A model generated the notes under the pieces. That model saw only the letters and a program-made list of their open reading frames with translations. It ran no database searches and was not told where the DNA came from. Positions 8,047-17,105 of a stretch of 64,000 nt of DNA are shown piece by piece. The position numbers were made by a program, and so were the translations under genes. Source of the stretch: JAFAGO01 sp031987605 (GTDB lineage Bacteria; Bacteroidota; Bacteroidia; Flavobacteriales; Weeksellaceae); contig DALZZF010000003.1 of NCBI GenBank assembly GCA_031987605.1, forward strand, positions 1 through 64,000, written 5' to 3'. The first letter of the stretch is position 1; every line of letters starts with the position of its first letter.

Positions 8047-10542
8047 TTAGTTCTTTGAGAATAAGCTGCGAATTTTATTTCTTACCCTGATAAGGAAAGG
8101 CTCCCGGTAATTTTTATCTTCATCAAAATAGCCGTAACCATAGCCGTAACCGTATCCGTAGCCATAACCATAGCCGTAACCTTGTTTTACCTGATAATCA
8201 TTGTACACAAGCCCAAGGTGTTCTACTTCATGATTATGGTATTTCTCGGTAATCATTTTCAACATGTATTTTTCGGTGTATTCATGACGAATAACGTATA
8301 CATTAGCATCTGTATGTTTCATCAACTCGAATGAATCGGCAACCAAACCAACCGGAGGTGAATCAATAATTATAAAGTCATATTGCTTTCTAAGATCTTT
8401 GATAAAATTAATATTGCGGTCGCTCATTAATAATTCAGATGGATTCGGAGGTATTGGTCCGGAAGTCGCCACGCTTAAATCCGGAACATTGGTTTTATTG
8501 ATAATCTGATCCAGCGAAACTTCGCCGGTAAGATAATTGGAGATTCCGTATTTATTGTCAATCTTAAAATCACCGAAAATTTTAGGTTTACGAAGATCCA
8601 TTCCCAGAAGAATGGTTTTTTTACCACTGAGTCCTAAAACTGAAGCAATATTGATGGAAGTATAGGTTTTCCCTTCTCCACCCACGGAAGAAGTAACCAG
8701 AATTACTTTGCTGTTTCCATCTTCATTATATAGAAATCTCAGGTTTGCACGGATACCCCGGAAAGCTTCTGAAATTGATGATTTCGGCTGTTCGATTACG
8801 GTAAGGTTGTTTTCGTGGTTGTTTTTCCCGATCACTCCGAGTAAAGGAATTCTTGTTGCCGAAAGGATTTCTTTGATGTTGCGCACACGATTATCCAAAA
8901 CTTCGCCAATAAGAAGAAATAAAAGTGGAATAGCCATTAAACCTCCAATAATGGTATATCCTATTCTCTGGATATTCGGAGCGATTGGACCTTGTCCCAA
9001 ATTTTTTGCAGGGTCAATAACATTAATATCGGAGCGGTTGGTTTCCACTCGCATCTGAGTTTCGGCCTGTTTGCTCAGAAGACTGTTATAAGCTCCTTCA
9101 ATAATATTGTATCCTCTTTCTACATCAAGGTATTTTCGTTGTTGCTCCGGAAGTCCGATTAAGGAAGCGTTTGCCGCATTAATCTGATTGTCCAGTTTTT
9201 GGAGCTGATCGTAATATACTGTATAATATTTTTTCAGACTGCTTGTGGAGGAGCCTTTTGCTTCGTCTATCAACCTGTTGATTTCCCTCATCGGTGGCGA
9301 ATTTGGGGTATAAATGGTGGAAAGTTCCCTGCGTTTTGCATAGAGTGCTTTCAGTTCCGAAACGGTTGCTGTAAACATTCCGTCATCAACACCGGCGATA
9401 TTCAGGCTGATAATTTCATCCAGACGATTGCCGGAAACCGAATTTCGGATGGAATTGAGGGAATTGATGTTGGAGACCAACTCTTCTCTCTTTTTCCCCA
9501 AAGTCGTGAGTTCATCAAGAAGTTCCTGATCTTTACCCGTTACGTTATAGAGTTTTTCTGAAATTTTTAAGTTGTTCAGTTTTTCTCCAGCTGAATCAAG
9601 TTTTTTCTTGATGTTGAAAAGATTCTCATTGATGTATTTTACGGTGTTCTGATCGACCTGATTCTGATCTCGAAGTCTTTTTATTTTCAGTTCTTCAACA
9701 GAGGCATTAAGGAAATTTACTGTTCCGTTGAGATTATATCCTCTTTTGGAAATAATCATAATGGAATTAATTTCTTTATCAAAAGCGATGTCCATCTCAC
9801 TGGTAATTTCATTCACTTTTTGATTTATGGTCACCAACCGAACAATAATATTTTCAAATTTTATACTGCTGGGTTCAGGATTTTTCACCAGTTTGAATCT
9901 TAAGTTCGGGCTCGTAAACCATTCGTTAAGACCAATGACTTTATTGCGGGGTTTGGGATATGCAGAAATTCTTTCGCTGGATTCTGTTTTATAATTGTAC
10001 AAAAAGGTTGATCCTTCACCTTCGGGCAACACAACCTCATAACGGTCTGCTCCTTTCGGAATCAAAGTGATGGGATAATTGGTTTGCTGTAGATGCTCTT
10101 TATCGATTTCGAGTATCACCGGCGAATCATATTTGTCCAGATAGGTCGCTTTAATCACTCCTTTCGTGGTATAATCCACATACAAATTCAACTGCCCTAC
10201 CAAATATTCATTATGTGAGCGAGAAAGCAGCATCTTTTTGAGAAATATACCGTCCTGATTACCGGATTGCCCCCAAATAAAATTAATGGACTGATTGGGC
10301 GTAAAATAACTTGAAGTATTGTTTGAAATACTTAGTGATAAGCTGGATTGGTAAATCCTTTGTGCATAATATTTACTGTAAAAATGAGAAAGTGCATATC
10401 CTATTGCAAACATCAGCGCAAACCAATACCAATTACGGATCAGTTTTCTCAGGAAATGTTCGGGATCAAAAATTGAAAATGATCCTGCTTTTTCTTTTTG
10501 GGCTTGGTTTTCCTCGCCTTTATTTTGTTTATCTGGAATCAT
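8047..10542 (-). CDS. wzc: Wzc-type polysaccharide copolymerase with tyrosine autokinase domain
   Basis: An 831-residue inner-membrane protein controlling export and chain length of a surface polysaccharide. Order: cytoplasmic N-terminus, TM1 (about 38-56), a large periplasmic Wzz region with coiled coil, TM2 (about 525-547), and a BY-kinase domain. The kinase has Walker A SSVGGEGKT (about 613-621), Walker A' LLGMDLRKPK (about 640) and Walker B FIIIDSPPVG (about 727). The C-terminal tail holds nine consecutive Gly-Tyr dipeptides (residues 788-805), the usual place of the autophosphorylated tyrosine cluster but unusually regular. It starts 7 nt after wza, its export partner. No cognate low-molecular-weight tyrosine phosphatase lies nearby. 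Confidence 0.93.
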   Translation of the reverse strand: MIPDKQNKGEENQAQKEKAGSFSIFDPEHFLRKLIRNWYWFALMFAIGYALSHFYSKYYAQRIYQSSLSLSISNNTSSYFTPNQSINFIWGQSGNQDGIFLKKMLLSRSHNEYLVGQLNLYVDYTTKGVIKATYLDKYDSPVILEIDKEHLQQTNYPITLIPKGADRYEVVLPEGEGSTFLYNYKTESSERISAYPKPRNKVIGLNEWFTSPNLRFKLVKNPEPSSIKFENIIVRLVTINQKVNEITSEMDIAFDKEINSIMIISKRGYNLNGTVNFLNASVEELKIKRLRDQNQVDQNTVKYINENLFNIKKKLDSAGEKLNNLKISEKLYNVTGKDQELLDELTTLGKKREELVSNINSLNSIRNSVSGNRLDEIISLNIAGVDDGMFTATVSELKALYAKRRELSTIYTPNSPPMREINRLIDEAKGSSTSSLKKYYTVYYDQLQKLDNQINAANASLIGLPEQQRKYLDVERGYNIIEGAYNSLLSKQAETQMRVETNRSDINVIDPAKNLGQGPIAPNIQRIGYTIIGGLMAIPLLFLLIGEVLDNRVRNIKEILSATRIPLLGVIGKNNHENNLTVIEQPKSSISEAFRGIRANLRFLYNEDGNSKVILVTSSVGGEGKTYTSINIASVLGLSGKKTILLGMDLRKPKIFGDFKIDNKYGISNYLTGEVSLDQIINKTNVPDLSVATSGPIPPNPSELLMSDRNINFIKDLRKQYDFIIIDSPPVGLVADSFELMKHTDANVYVIRHEYTEKYMLKMITEKYHNHEVEHLGLVYNDYQVKQGYGYGYGYGYGYGYGYGYFDEDKNYREPFLIRVRNKIRSLFSKN

Positions 10543-10549
10543 TATATTT

Positions 10550-11428
10550 TTACAATCTTGAGATTAACAAATAGATTGACATTGCGGTCGTTAACAGAGA
10601 AACTCCTGTTGTGAGTGTCTGTAACGGATCTTTGCCAAAACCATAGAAACTTTTCTGTCGGGTATTCAGATAAATCATATCACCGTTCTGAATCCAATAA
10701 TAGGGAGAATTCATGGCATCTTCCCGAGTAAGATCAAGGCGGGCAGTTTTTATTCCTTCAGGATATTTTCTTTGAATGACAATATTTTTACGGTCTATGG
10801 TGCGGTTGAGACCTCCATTCTGCGCAATCGCTTCCATAATGTTCAAGTTTTGGGTATAGGATGTTTTTTCACCCGTCATTCCTGTGGTTTCGATATCCCC
10901 AACGAAGTAATAAGTAATCCCGTCCAAATTCAGGCGCACTTCAGTTTTTCCTTCAAGAAAGTTTTCGTTTACTTTTTCCTGAATTTCCTTGGTTATATCT
11001 TCAATTCTGCGACCTTCTGCTTTTATAAGGCCAATTCCCATAATAAGGATTTCGCCCTGCGAATTTACTTTAATCCCATTAAAATAAAATTGTCTATTTC
11101 CTGCCGCCCCTGAGTTTGAGGTGTTGCTATTTCCGCCTGCTATACTATTATTAGCAACCGAGGCAGATCCTGATGTTCCTTCTCCTCCTGTAGTATTCAG
11201 ATTTGAATAAAACTGTGCGGCATCACCTTTTGGGGTGGTTACAATATTGAGGTTAAAAATATCATTCTTAGTTACTCTATACTCCTGTATACTGTATGGA
11301 ACCAGTCCTTCTTCATTGATAGAGAGCGTTTCGCTTGGCTGAAGATACTGTACTTCCCTAGTGGTAATACAGGATGTAAAAATCATGGAGATTAATACTA
11401 GTATCAAAACTTTTAGGTTTTTCATCAT
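10550..11428 (-). CDS. wza: Wza-like polysaccharide export lipoprotein
   Basis: A 292-residue outer-membrane export protein. It has a lipoprotein signal with the lipobox at FTSC (Cys 20), then a Poly_export domain beginning QEYRVTKNDIFNLNIVT, with a low-complexity G/S/N-rich loop at about 78-108 inside it, then an SLBB-type domain (YYFVGDIETTGMTGEKTSYTQ). It ends with a hydrophobic stretch (LTTGVSLLTTAMSIYLLI), possibly the amphipathic segment crossing the outer membrane. It is much shorter than E. coli Wza, as usual in Bacteroidota. It pairs with Wzc immediately downstream. Confidence 0.9.
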   Translation of the reverse strand: MMKNLKVLILVLISMIFTSCITTREVQYLQPSETLSINEEGLVPYSIQEYRVTKNDIFNLNIVTTPKGDAAQFYSNLNTTGGEGTSGSASVANNSIAGGNSNTSNSGAAGNRQFYFNGIKVNSQGEILIMGIGLIKAEGRRIEDITKEIQEKVNENFLEGKTEVRLNLDGITYYFVGDIETTGMTGEKTSYTQNLNIMEAIAQNGGLNRTIDRKNIVIQRKYPEGIKTARLDLTREDAMNSPYYWIQNGDMIYLNTRQKSFYGFGKDPLQTLTTGVSLLTTAMSIYLLISRL

Positions 11429-11442
11429 TGGTAAATTGACTG

Positions 11443-11450
11443 CAAAAATA
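11443..11450 (-). promoter_or_regulatory. -7 box upstream of wza-wzc
   Basis: The minus strand reads TATTTTTG, matching TAnnTTTG, 14 nt before the wza start codon and between the WecA-like gene and wza. It suggests wza-wzc can be transcribed separately from the upstream glycan-synthesis genes. No good -33 TTTG was found at the usual spacing. Confidence 0.45.
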
Positions 11451-11459
11451 AAATTATTT

Positions 11460-12575
11460 TTACGATTTTTTAAGTTTTAAAATAATATTCGGAATATAGG
11501 CCCCGAAAAATCCAAGCCCTGTGATAATCAGCAATAGCAGATTATTATCCAGATGCCGCAGAAGATATGCTACTGCAACTACAAACAAATAATACAAAAT
11601 GATATAAAAGGACGATCTTCTGTGTGTAAATCCTAAAGCCAGCAGTTTGTGATGAATATGATTTTTATCGGCTTCAAATGGAGACTTTTTCTGAGAAAGT
11701 CTTATCATAATCACATTCAGAGTATCCACAATCGGTAAAATCAGAATAGCCACGGCAATTACGGGTGCCGACTGAAGATGATATCGTGGGATGCCAGGCA
11801 TTTTTTTATCGATAAAGATATCGATGAAATTCATCGCGGTAAATGCCAGTAAAAATCCCAAAACCATAGATCCCGTATCCCCCATAAATATCTTCACACT
11901 GCGATAATTTGACAGATTAAAATATAAAAATGCCAATACTGCCCCGATAATCACCGCACACAGAATAACAAGAGGATAATTGTACTCCCCCAAACGGAAA
12001 TAGCTGATGCCAAAAAGCGCACTGCATGCAATGGAATAACTTCCGGCAAGCCCGTCAATTCCATCTATAAGATTAAAAGCATTAATCAAAATAATAAAAG
12101 TAAAAATACTGAACGCCACACTGAGAAAATAATTGAGTTCATAAACTCCGAAAACCCCGAAAAGATTTCGAATCCGTACATCGGAACCTAAAACAATCAA
12201 AGCGGAAACCAAAATCTGGGCAAGAAGTTTCTTATATGCCCTCATGACTACAATATCGTCCATTACCCCAATATAGAGCAGGATAATAAGCGATGCAAAA
12301 AGAAATTTATAGAGATCAAAAAGTTCATATGCAAAAATAGAGGCACAAATCCCGATAGAGTAAAATAAAGCAATACCTCCCAAATTCGGAATTTTCCGAA
12401 GATGTGAACTGCGAATCCCGGGTTCATCCATCAGGTTTTTTCGATGGGAAATTTTTATAATCGTAGGAATAGAAAAAAAGGAAATCATAAAAGAAAGTGC
12501 AAAACCCAGTATCAGCTTTACATAAAAAATCGGTATTCCGAAATCTATTGAATCTATTATGCTTACATTATTCAT
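11460..12575 (-). CDS. WecA-like undecaprenyl-phosphate sugar-1-phosphate transferase (MraY family)
   Basis: A polytopic inner-membrane protein of about 371 residues from the Met at 12575 (MNNVSIIDSID); the open frame runs 18 residues further, into the previous gene. It transfers a sugar-1-phosphate, typically GlcNAc-1-P, from a UDP-sugar to undecaprenyl phosphate and so starts a surface glycan. Motifs: NAFNLIDGIDGLAG with the Asp-rich catalytic turn, FMGDTGSMVLGF, PIVDTLNVIM and the HHKL region (NHIHHKLLALGF). About ten or eleven membrane segments are visible. The sugar specificity is not readable. Its lipid carrier comes from the UppS product. Confidence 0.88.
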   Translation of the reverse strand: MNNVSIIDSIDFGIPIFYVKLILGFALSFMISFFSIPTIIKISHRKNLMDEPGIRSSHLRKIPNLGGIALFYSIGICASIFAYELFDLYKFLFASLIILLYIGVMDDIVVMRAYKKLLAQILVSALIVLGSDVRIRNLFGVFGVYELNYFLSVAFSIFTFIILINAFNLIDGIDGLAGSYSIACSALFGISYFRLGEYNYPLVILCAVIIGAVLAFLYFNLSNYRSVKIFMGDTGSMVLGFLLAFTAMNFIDIFIDKKMPGIPRYHLQSAPVIAVAILILPIVDTLNVIMIRLSQKKSPFEADKNHIHHKLLALGFTHRRSSFYIILYYLFVVAVAYLLRHLDNNLLLLIITGLGFFGAYIPNIILKLKKS

Positions 12576-12576
12576 A

Positions 12577-13710
12577 TTACCAAAGTATATTATCGTAACG
12601 ATCTGTTGTAAAACCACCTTTCTGCGCATTTACCCTTGAAAACGCATAGTAAAATAGTAAAAAATACGTTACAAAACCTATTTTCAGGATTTGTTTTATG
12701 TAATTCTGCACTGCCATTATCACAGCCGGAATGGCAAAATATCCTCCAAAAGCAAGGTAAGATCCAGGCAATCGGGTGGCAAAAATGGTATTCCCCCGAA
12801 AAATATAATACAGGCAAATCCCAAAAAGAGCAAGATTCCTGAAATATTCAAAATAAGGAATCTTTTTTTCCGCAGGCCGGTCGTAGATAATAATGACTAA
12901 AGCAAAAAATATATTAATCAAATCCGACAATCCGGACTTCATTTCATCTCCGTAATAGGTATCGGTGGAATAACCTTCGTATGCGGCCGAAACATCTTGT
13001 GGTGTAATGGAAGTAATCAAACCACCGAACAGTGTATATACTTCAAAAGGTGCTGCGATTATTGAAGCGATAATAATCCAAAACCATTTTATTCCGCTGA
13101 TGTTCAGCGTAGCAAGCCAGTATGCCGGAATAAATACAACAGTGGATTTATGTACTCCCAAAGCAAAAAACATAATCAAGAGGAATTTCCACATTTTCCG
13201 GTCAATAATATATTTAATTGAATAGACACAAAATGCTGTTCCGAGCCCCTGCCGCATCTGTCCGTTTTCCGTAAAAAAGTAGGTGGCCATAAAATAACTC
13301 AGCAAACTGAAAGCAGCCAACGGAGAATATTTAATAAAAGAACTTACCAATAATGAAATCGCCACTGCTGCCGTAATAAAAGTAACCACAAAAAAAGGAA
13401 ATCCCACATCGAAGCACAACTTATAAAGCAGCACAAAAAGCCATTCGATTTCCATGCTGTTGGGCTGGAAAGTTGCTTTTTTGAAAATATCGGCATACGT
13501 TGTATACTGCGGAAATCCAAAATTGTACATTCGGTAATATACCGGATAATCTGCCCCCACCCAGTTTCTTCCTCCTGCCAAGATAACCAGTACAATTGCA
13601 ACAAACCAAAGAATACGCTTCGTATCTTTTTCATTGAGCCGGTCGCTAATCATAAATACAATGAGCAGAATGGCAAAAACGACTAAAAATACGGGATGTA
13701 AAAAATGCAT
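12577..13710 (-). CDS. EpsG-family membrane protein, probable polysaccharide polymerase
   Basis: A 377-residue polytopic membrane protein with about ten hydrophobic segments. The stretch WVGADYPVYYRMYNFGFPQY (about 51-70) is the usual first-loop signature of EpsG-like proteins, and FFVVTFITAAVAI follows. EpsG-family proteins are thought to polymerise exopolysaccharide repeat units, the Wzy role. That role fits here, because the cluster otherwise lacks a Wzy polymerase. No Wzx flippase was recognised in the window. Confidence 0.75.
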   Translation of the reverse strand: MHFLHPVFLVVFAILLIVFMISDRLNEKDTKRILWFVAIVLVILAGGRNWVGADYPVYYRMYNFGFPQYTTYADIFKKATFQPNSMEIEWLFVLLYKLCFDVGFPFFVVTFITAAVAISLLVSSFIKYSPLAAFSLLSYFMATYFFTENGQMRQGLGTAFCVYSIKYIIDRKMWKFLLIMFFALGVHKSTVVFIPAYWLATLNISGIKWFWIIIASIIAAPFEVYTLFGGLITSITPQDVSAAYEGYSTDTYYGDEMKSGLSDLINIFFALVIIIYDRPAEKKIPYFEYFRNLALFGICLYYIFRGNTIFATRLPGSYLAFGGYFAIPAVIMAVQNYIKQILKIGFVTYFLLFYYAFSRVNAQKGGFTTDRYDNILW

Positions 13711-13730
13711 CAGATTCTTTTATCTCAATT

Positions 13731-14765
13731 TTATTTATACTTCTGGAAATACGGTTTCTGACTGATGGTTGCGAAATACGGTTTTTCCATCTTTAAAAAA
13801 GCAAGCATAACTGCACTGTAAATCAGTGGAACAAACAACCTGATTTCCCATAAAATCCCAACAAGAAAAATCATCAGAATATACGGCAGGGAAATCACCA
13901 GAAACCTCGTTATTGATTTTCTGTTTTCCGGTAACGCATAAAAATACACAAATTTCAGCAGTAAAAGACCAAAAAGCCAGCCTGCAATCTGATTGATTCC
14001 GGTTAAATTATACTTCAGGGTAATGGATTCAAAAAAATAATATTCATCTCCTGCATTCTGTGGGATTATCAACCGCAGAACGAAATAGGGAAGCAAAAAA
14101 GCCAAAACCGGCAAAAACAAAACTTTAACCGCATTCAAAAATCCCTCTTTAGATTTTGGAATTTCGGCAAAGAAAAGTGCCGCCAGAAAAGAAATATTCA
14201 GGCACGAAGTTTCCCTGTTGAGGGTGGAAATTAAAATAACGAACGATAAAATAATCAAATCCCTGAATTGACGGTTTCTGTAATAATTCAGTGTAAAATA
14301 GAATCCCAGCAAAAGCAGGAAAATCGCCGAATTGTCGTAATGCACAATCACATACTGGCTGAACCCGGAAATGGCTGCAAGAAAAAACACAATTCCCAAC
14401 CGCATTTTTTCGTTGATTTCCGGGAAATATTCTTTTCTTTTTAAAATTGAATTGACCATCAGTGAAGTCAGAACGGCAAAAAAAGTATTGAACAAAAACA
14501 AGGAATGATAATATGGCGTTCCTTTTTTCATCGCATATTCACGCAAAGGAAAATCATGGGTAAAAATCCGTTCCAGAAACAGCGTCATCATGTCCACAAT
14601 TTCCCGGGACAAGAGGCGATATCCGTAAATTCCTTTATAATACCATTCCGTAGGGCGCACCTCATCGCGATAATTATAATACGAAGACTGAAATCCGTAA
14701 TAGGTAATAATTTGAAAAAAAACGGGGAAAAGAACGACGTACAGTAATATTTTTTCTTTTTTCAT
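13731..14765 (-). CDS. Polytopic membrane protein of the polysaccharide cluster, function unknown
   Basis: A 344-residue membrane protein with about nine hydrophobic segments after the opening KEKILLYVVLFPVFFQIITYY. I recognise no catalytic motif. A DE..R-type pair in the first periplasmic loop (YRDEVRPTEWYYKGIYGYR, about 34-52) resembles the first acidic loop of GT-C glycosyltransferases, but this is weak evidence. It lies between the GT2 gene and the EpsG-like gene, so a role in glycan assembly is likely from context only. Confidence 0.65.
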   Translation of the reverse strand: MKKEKILLYVVLFPVFFQIITYYGFQSSYYNYRDEVRPTEWYYKGIYGYRLLSREIVDMMTLFLERIFTHDFPLREYAMKKGTPYYHSLFLFNTFFAVLTSLMVNSILKRKEYFPEINEKMRLGIVFFLAAISGFSQYVIVHYDNSAIFLLLLGFYFTLNYYRNRQFRDLIILSFVILISTLNRETSCLNISFLAALFFAEIPKSKEGFLNAVKVLFLPVLAFLLPYFVLRLIIPQNAGDEYYFFESITLKYNLTGINQIAGWLFGLLLLKFVYFYALPENRKSITRFLVISLPYILMIFLVGILWEIRLFVPLIYSAVMLAFLKMEKPYFATISQKPYFQKYK

Positions 14766-14792
14766 TGTGTTTTTTATGAAGAATTTGGTTCT

Positions 14793-15788
14793 TTATTTCC
14801 TTATCAATATCCGAATTATTGTGTGCATTTTAAAGAAATAAAGCAAATAAAAAACCTTCTTTTTCAATGGCAAAGATAATATATAATTTTTACCAAACCT
14901 TTTGTAATTCAGGATTTCGGATAAAGAAATATGTCTATCAACAATAAATTTTTGCAGTTCACCAGCCATTTTACGGAATATGCGGTCATCTTTCACAAAA
15001 GCAAGATAGGCCAGAAAGGTATACACCCCTTCCAAAATCTGGAAATTTTTCAATTCCGTTTTTTTATCAGAATAAATGGATTTTCCAAATGCAACTTCCA
15101 CATCTTCAACTGCTTTCAAAATATCCACCCCTTTTTCGGTGTGCGTTTTGGTAATCGAATCGGAACGTTCCAGATATTGATAATGAAAACTTTGGGTTTG
15201 GGCAATGATTTCACATTCCAGTAAAAGCTGAGGAATAAGCTGAATATCTTCAAAATGAATTCCTTTTTTAAAACGGTACTTTTCAAAAAGACTATTTCTG
15301 AAAATTTTATTGCATGCGAAGTAACTGAGATCCGAAAATACAGAAAAATGATTTTTTAGTTCTATTTTTTCGGGCATATTCGGAATCTGGGTGAGTTTTT
15401 GGGTGATATTTCCGTGTTCATCTACCTTTTGCAGATTGCAGATTACCATTTGTGCATGGTATTTTTGCGCAAGATGATACATTTCTTCAAACATATTTTC
15501 GGAAACATAATCATCGCTGTCCACAAAACCAATGAATTCTCCGGTACAATGTTCAAGTCCGAAATTCCGGGCATCGCTCAACCCGCCATTTTCTTTATGA
15601 AAAGCCTTTATTTTCTCCGGAAATTTTTGTTGAAATTTTTCAATAATGGATTGGGAATCGTCTTTGCTTCCGTCATTTACCACAATAATTTCGATATCGT
15701 TTAAAGTCTGGTTCACCAAAGAATTCAGGCATTTTTCAAGATAATCCTGCACATTGTAAACGGGAACAATAATAGAAATTTTTTTCAT
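14793..15788 (-). CDS. Family 2 glycosyltransferase
   Basis: A 331-residue GT-A fold enzyme predicted to add a sugar to the lipid-linked repeat unit on the cytoplasmic face. The N-terminal nucleotide-sugar region is clear: ISIIVPVYNVQDYLEKCLNS at residues 4-23, VVNDGSKDDS near 36, KENGGLSDARNFGLEH near 65, and the metal-binding stretch FVDSDDY near 89. The C-terminal part (about 230-331) is typical of longer GT2 enzymes with helical tails. Donor and acceptor cannot be named. Confidence 0.9.
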   Translation of the reverse strand: MKKISIIVPVYNVQDYLEKCLNSLVNQTLNDIEIIVVNDGSKDDSQSIIEKFQQKFPEKIKAFHKENGGLSDARNFGLEHCTGEFIGFVDSDDYVSENMFEEMYHLAQKYHAQMVICNLQKVDEHGNITQKLTQIPNMPEKIELKNHFSVFSDLSYFACNKIFRNSLFEKYRFKKGIHFEDIQLIPQLLLECEIIAQTQSFHYQYLERSDSITKTHTEKGVDILKAVEDVEVAFGKSIYSDKKTELKNFQILEGVYTFLAYLAFVKDDRIFRKMAGELQKFIVDRHISLSEILNYKRFGKNYILSLPLKKKVFYLLYFFKMHTIIRILIRK

Positions 15789-15873
15789 GTTTTTCTAAAA
15801 GGCAAAAATATCAAAATAAAAAGAAGCCATCTGTTTTGTACAGCATCTTCGCAAAAATTGTATAAAAACTTTA

Positions 15874-16929
15874 TTATCTGCCCGTTAGTTTCCTCACCAT
15901 CATCTTCCTAACCGGTTCTTCAAAGTAAGTATAAGCAGCAGATGCCAACAAAAGATTAAGCAAAAAAGCAGAAGTAAATTTAACAATCATAAAAGTAATG
16001 TGATAATGGCTAAACTCAAATCTTTCAAAAAAGTGTTTACACATTTCCAGACTGATATATCCGGTCATATAAAACGCATAGGAAACATTTCCCAGAAATA
16101 TAAGTACCTTTGAAGAAAAAAGTTTGTCAAGATGGGTCGGATAAGATAGAGCAAGTATAATCCCTGAAAAACCAAATATTCCAAGCAAATCTATCATATT
16201 TCCATTCATGAACAAAACACTAATGAATACCAGAGATATGAGAAGAAAAATGGTCGATTTCTGCTTTTTCAAATCTATGGAAATTTTAAAAAATGCAATT
16301 AAACTTCCCAACATAAATTCAGGAATAATCCTTCCAAAAGAATTATAAGTGAAATCATCTGTTTTAAAACCTGGCATCCAACTCCACCATAAAATACAGC
16401 AAAAGATAATTACCGAAACACCCAAAACAAACCATTTTATTTTCAGAAATCTGAATAAAAATGCTAAAAAAACAAACACAAACAAATAAGCAAACCATTC
16501 CGAAGAAACGCTCCAAGAAGGCATATTCCAGGTGAGCGTATCCAAAAATCCCCAGGCATGAACCATAAGCAGATTTTCCAAAATTCCATAGCCCGAAATT
16601 TTCAAATGATTCTGATGCAAAGCGTATTTGCTCAAAATCTTAATCACTACAACCCCGAAGAAAGTAAGTAAATGCAAAGGATAAATTTTTGCAAACCTCT
16701 TTACAATGAAATGATAATACTTTGACCAAGTTACTGAACGATCAAAAAAATCTTTGTGATAAACATACGTAAGAATAAAACCACTAAGAACAAAAAAAAT
16801 ATCAACTCCCAGATATCCTTTAGTAATAGGAAGGAATTCCAATTCCGAAATGTATTTGTCATTGTACAGATGAAATAAAAATACCCAGAAAGCGGCATAA
16901 AATCTTAATCCAGTTAAATTATTCAGCAT
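15874..16929 (-). CDS. Acyltransferase_3 family membrane acyltransferase (OafA-like)
   Basis: A 351-residue integral-membrane protein with about ten hydrophobic segments. The start LTGLRFYAAFWVFLFHLY has the conserved Arg and His of the family, followed by GYLGVDIFFVLSGFILTYVY near residue 38, an almost exact family signature. These enzymes usually O-acetylate sugars of surface polysaccharides. It is the first gene of the leftward cluster and likely modifies the polysaccharide made by the genes below it. Confidence 0.9.
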   Translation of the reverse strand: MLNNLTGLRFYAAFWVFLFHLYNDKYISELEFLPITKGYLGVDIFFVLSGFILTYVYHKDFFDRSVTWSKYYHFIVKRFAKIYPLHLLTFFGVVVIKILSKYALHQNHLKISGYGILENLLMVHAWGFLDTLTWNMPSWSVSSEWFAYLFVFVFLAFLFRFLKIKWFVLGVSVIIFCCILWWSWMPGFKTDDFTYNSFGRIIPEFMLGSLIAFFKISIDLKKQKSTIFLLISLVFISVLFMNGNMIDLLGIFGFSGIILALSYPTHLDKLFSSKVLIFLGNVSYAFYMTGYISLEMCKHFFERFEFSHYHITFMIVKFTSAFLLNLLLASAAYTYFEEPVRKMMVRKLTGR

Positions 16930-17105
16930 TTTTGGGTTTTTCTGAGGGGTAAAAGTAAAGCAGATTTCTCTTTATCAATATTTAATCTTAGGGTTCAAAT
17001 TTTCAGATTCTCAAATATATCTCATTGATTAATGTATCGCTGCTTCGCAGTTTCCTAAATGCGTTGCTCCAATTCTCACATTCTCCAAGTCAACAGCCAA
17101 CTTCA

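Noticed and set aside
8128..8181. Short tandem repeat that could be mistaken for a CRISPR-like or microsatellite array
   Set aside because: It is in the wzc coding frame and encodes Gly-Tyr pairs; units are 6 bp with no spacers.
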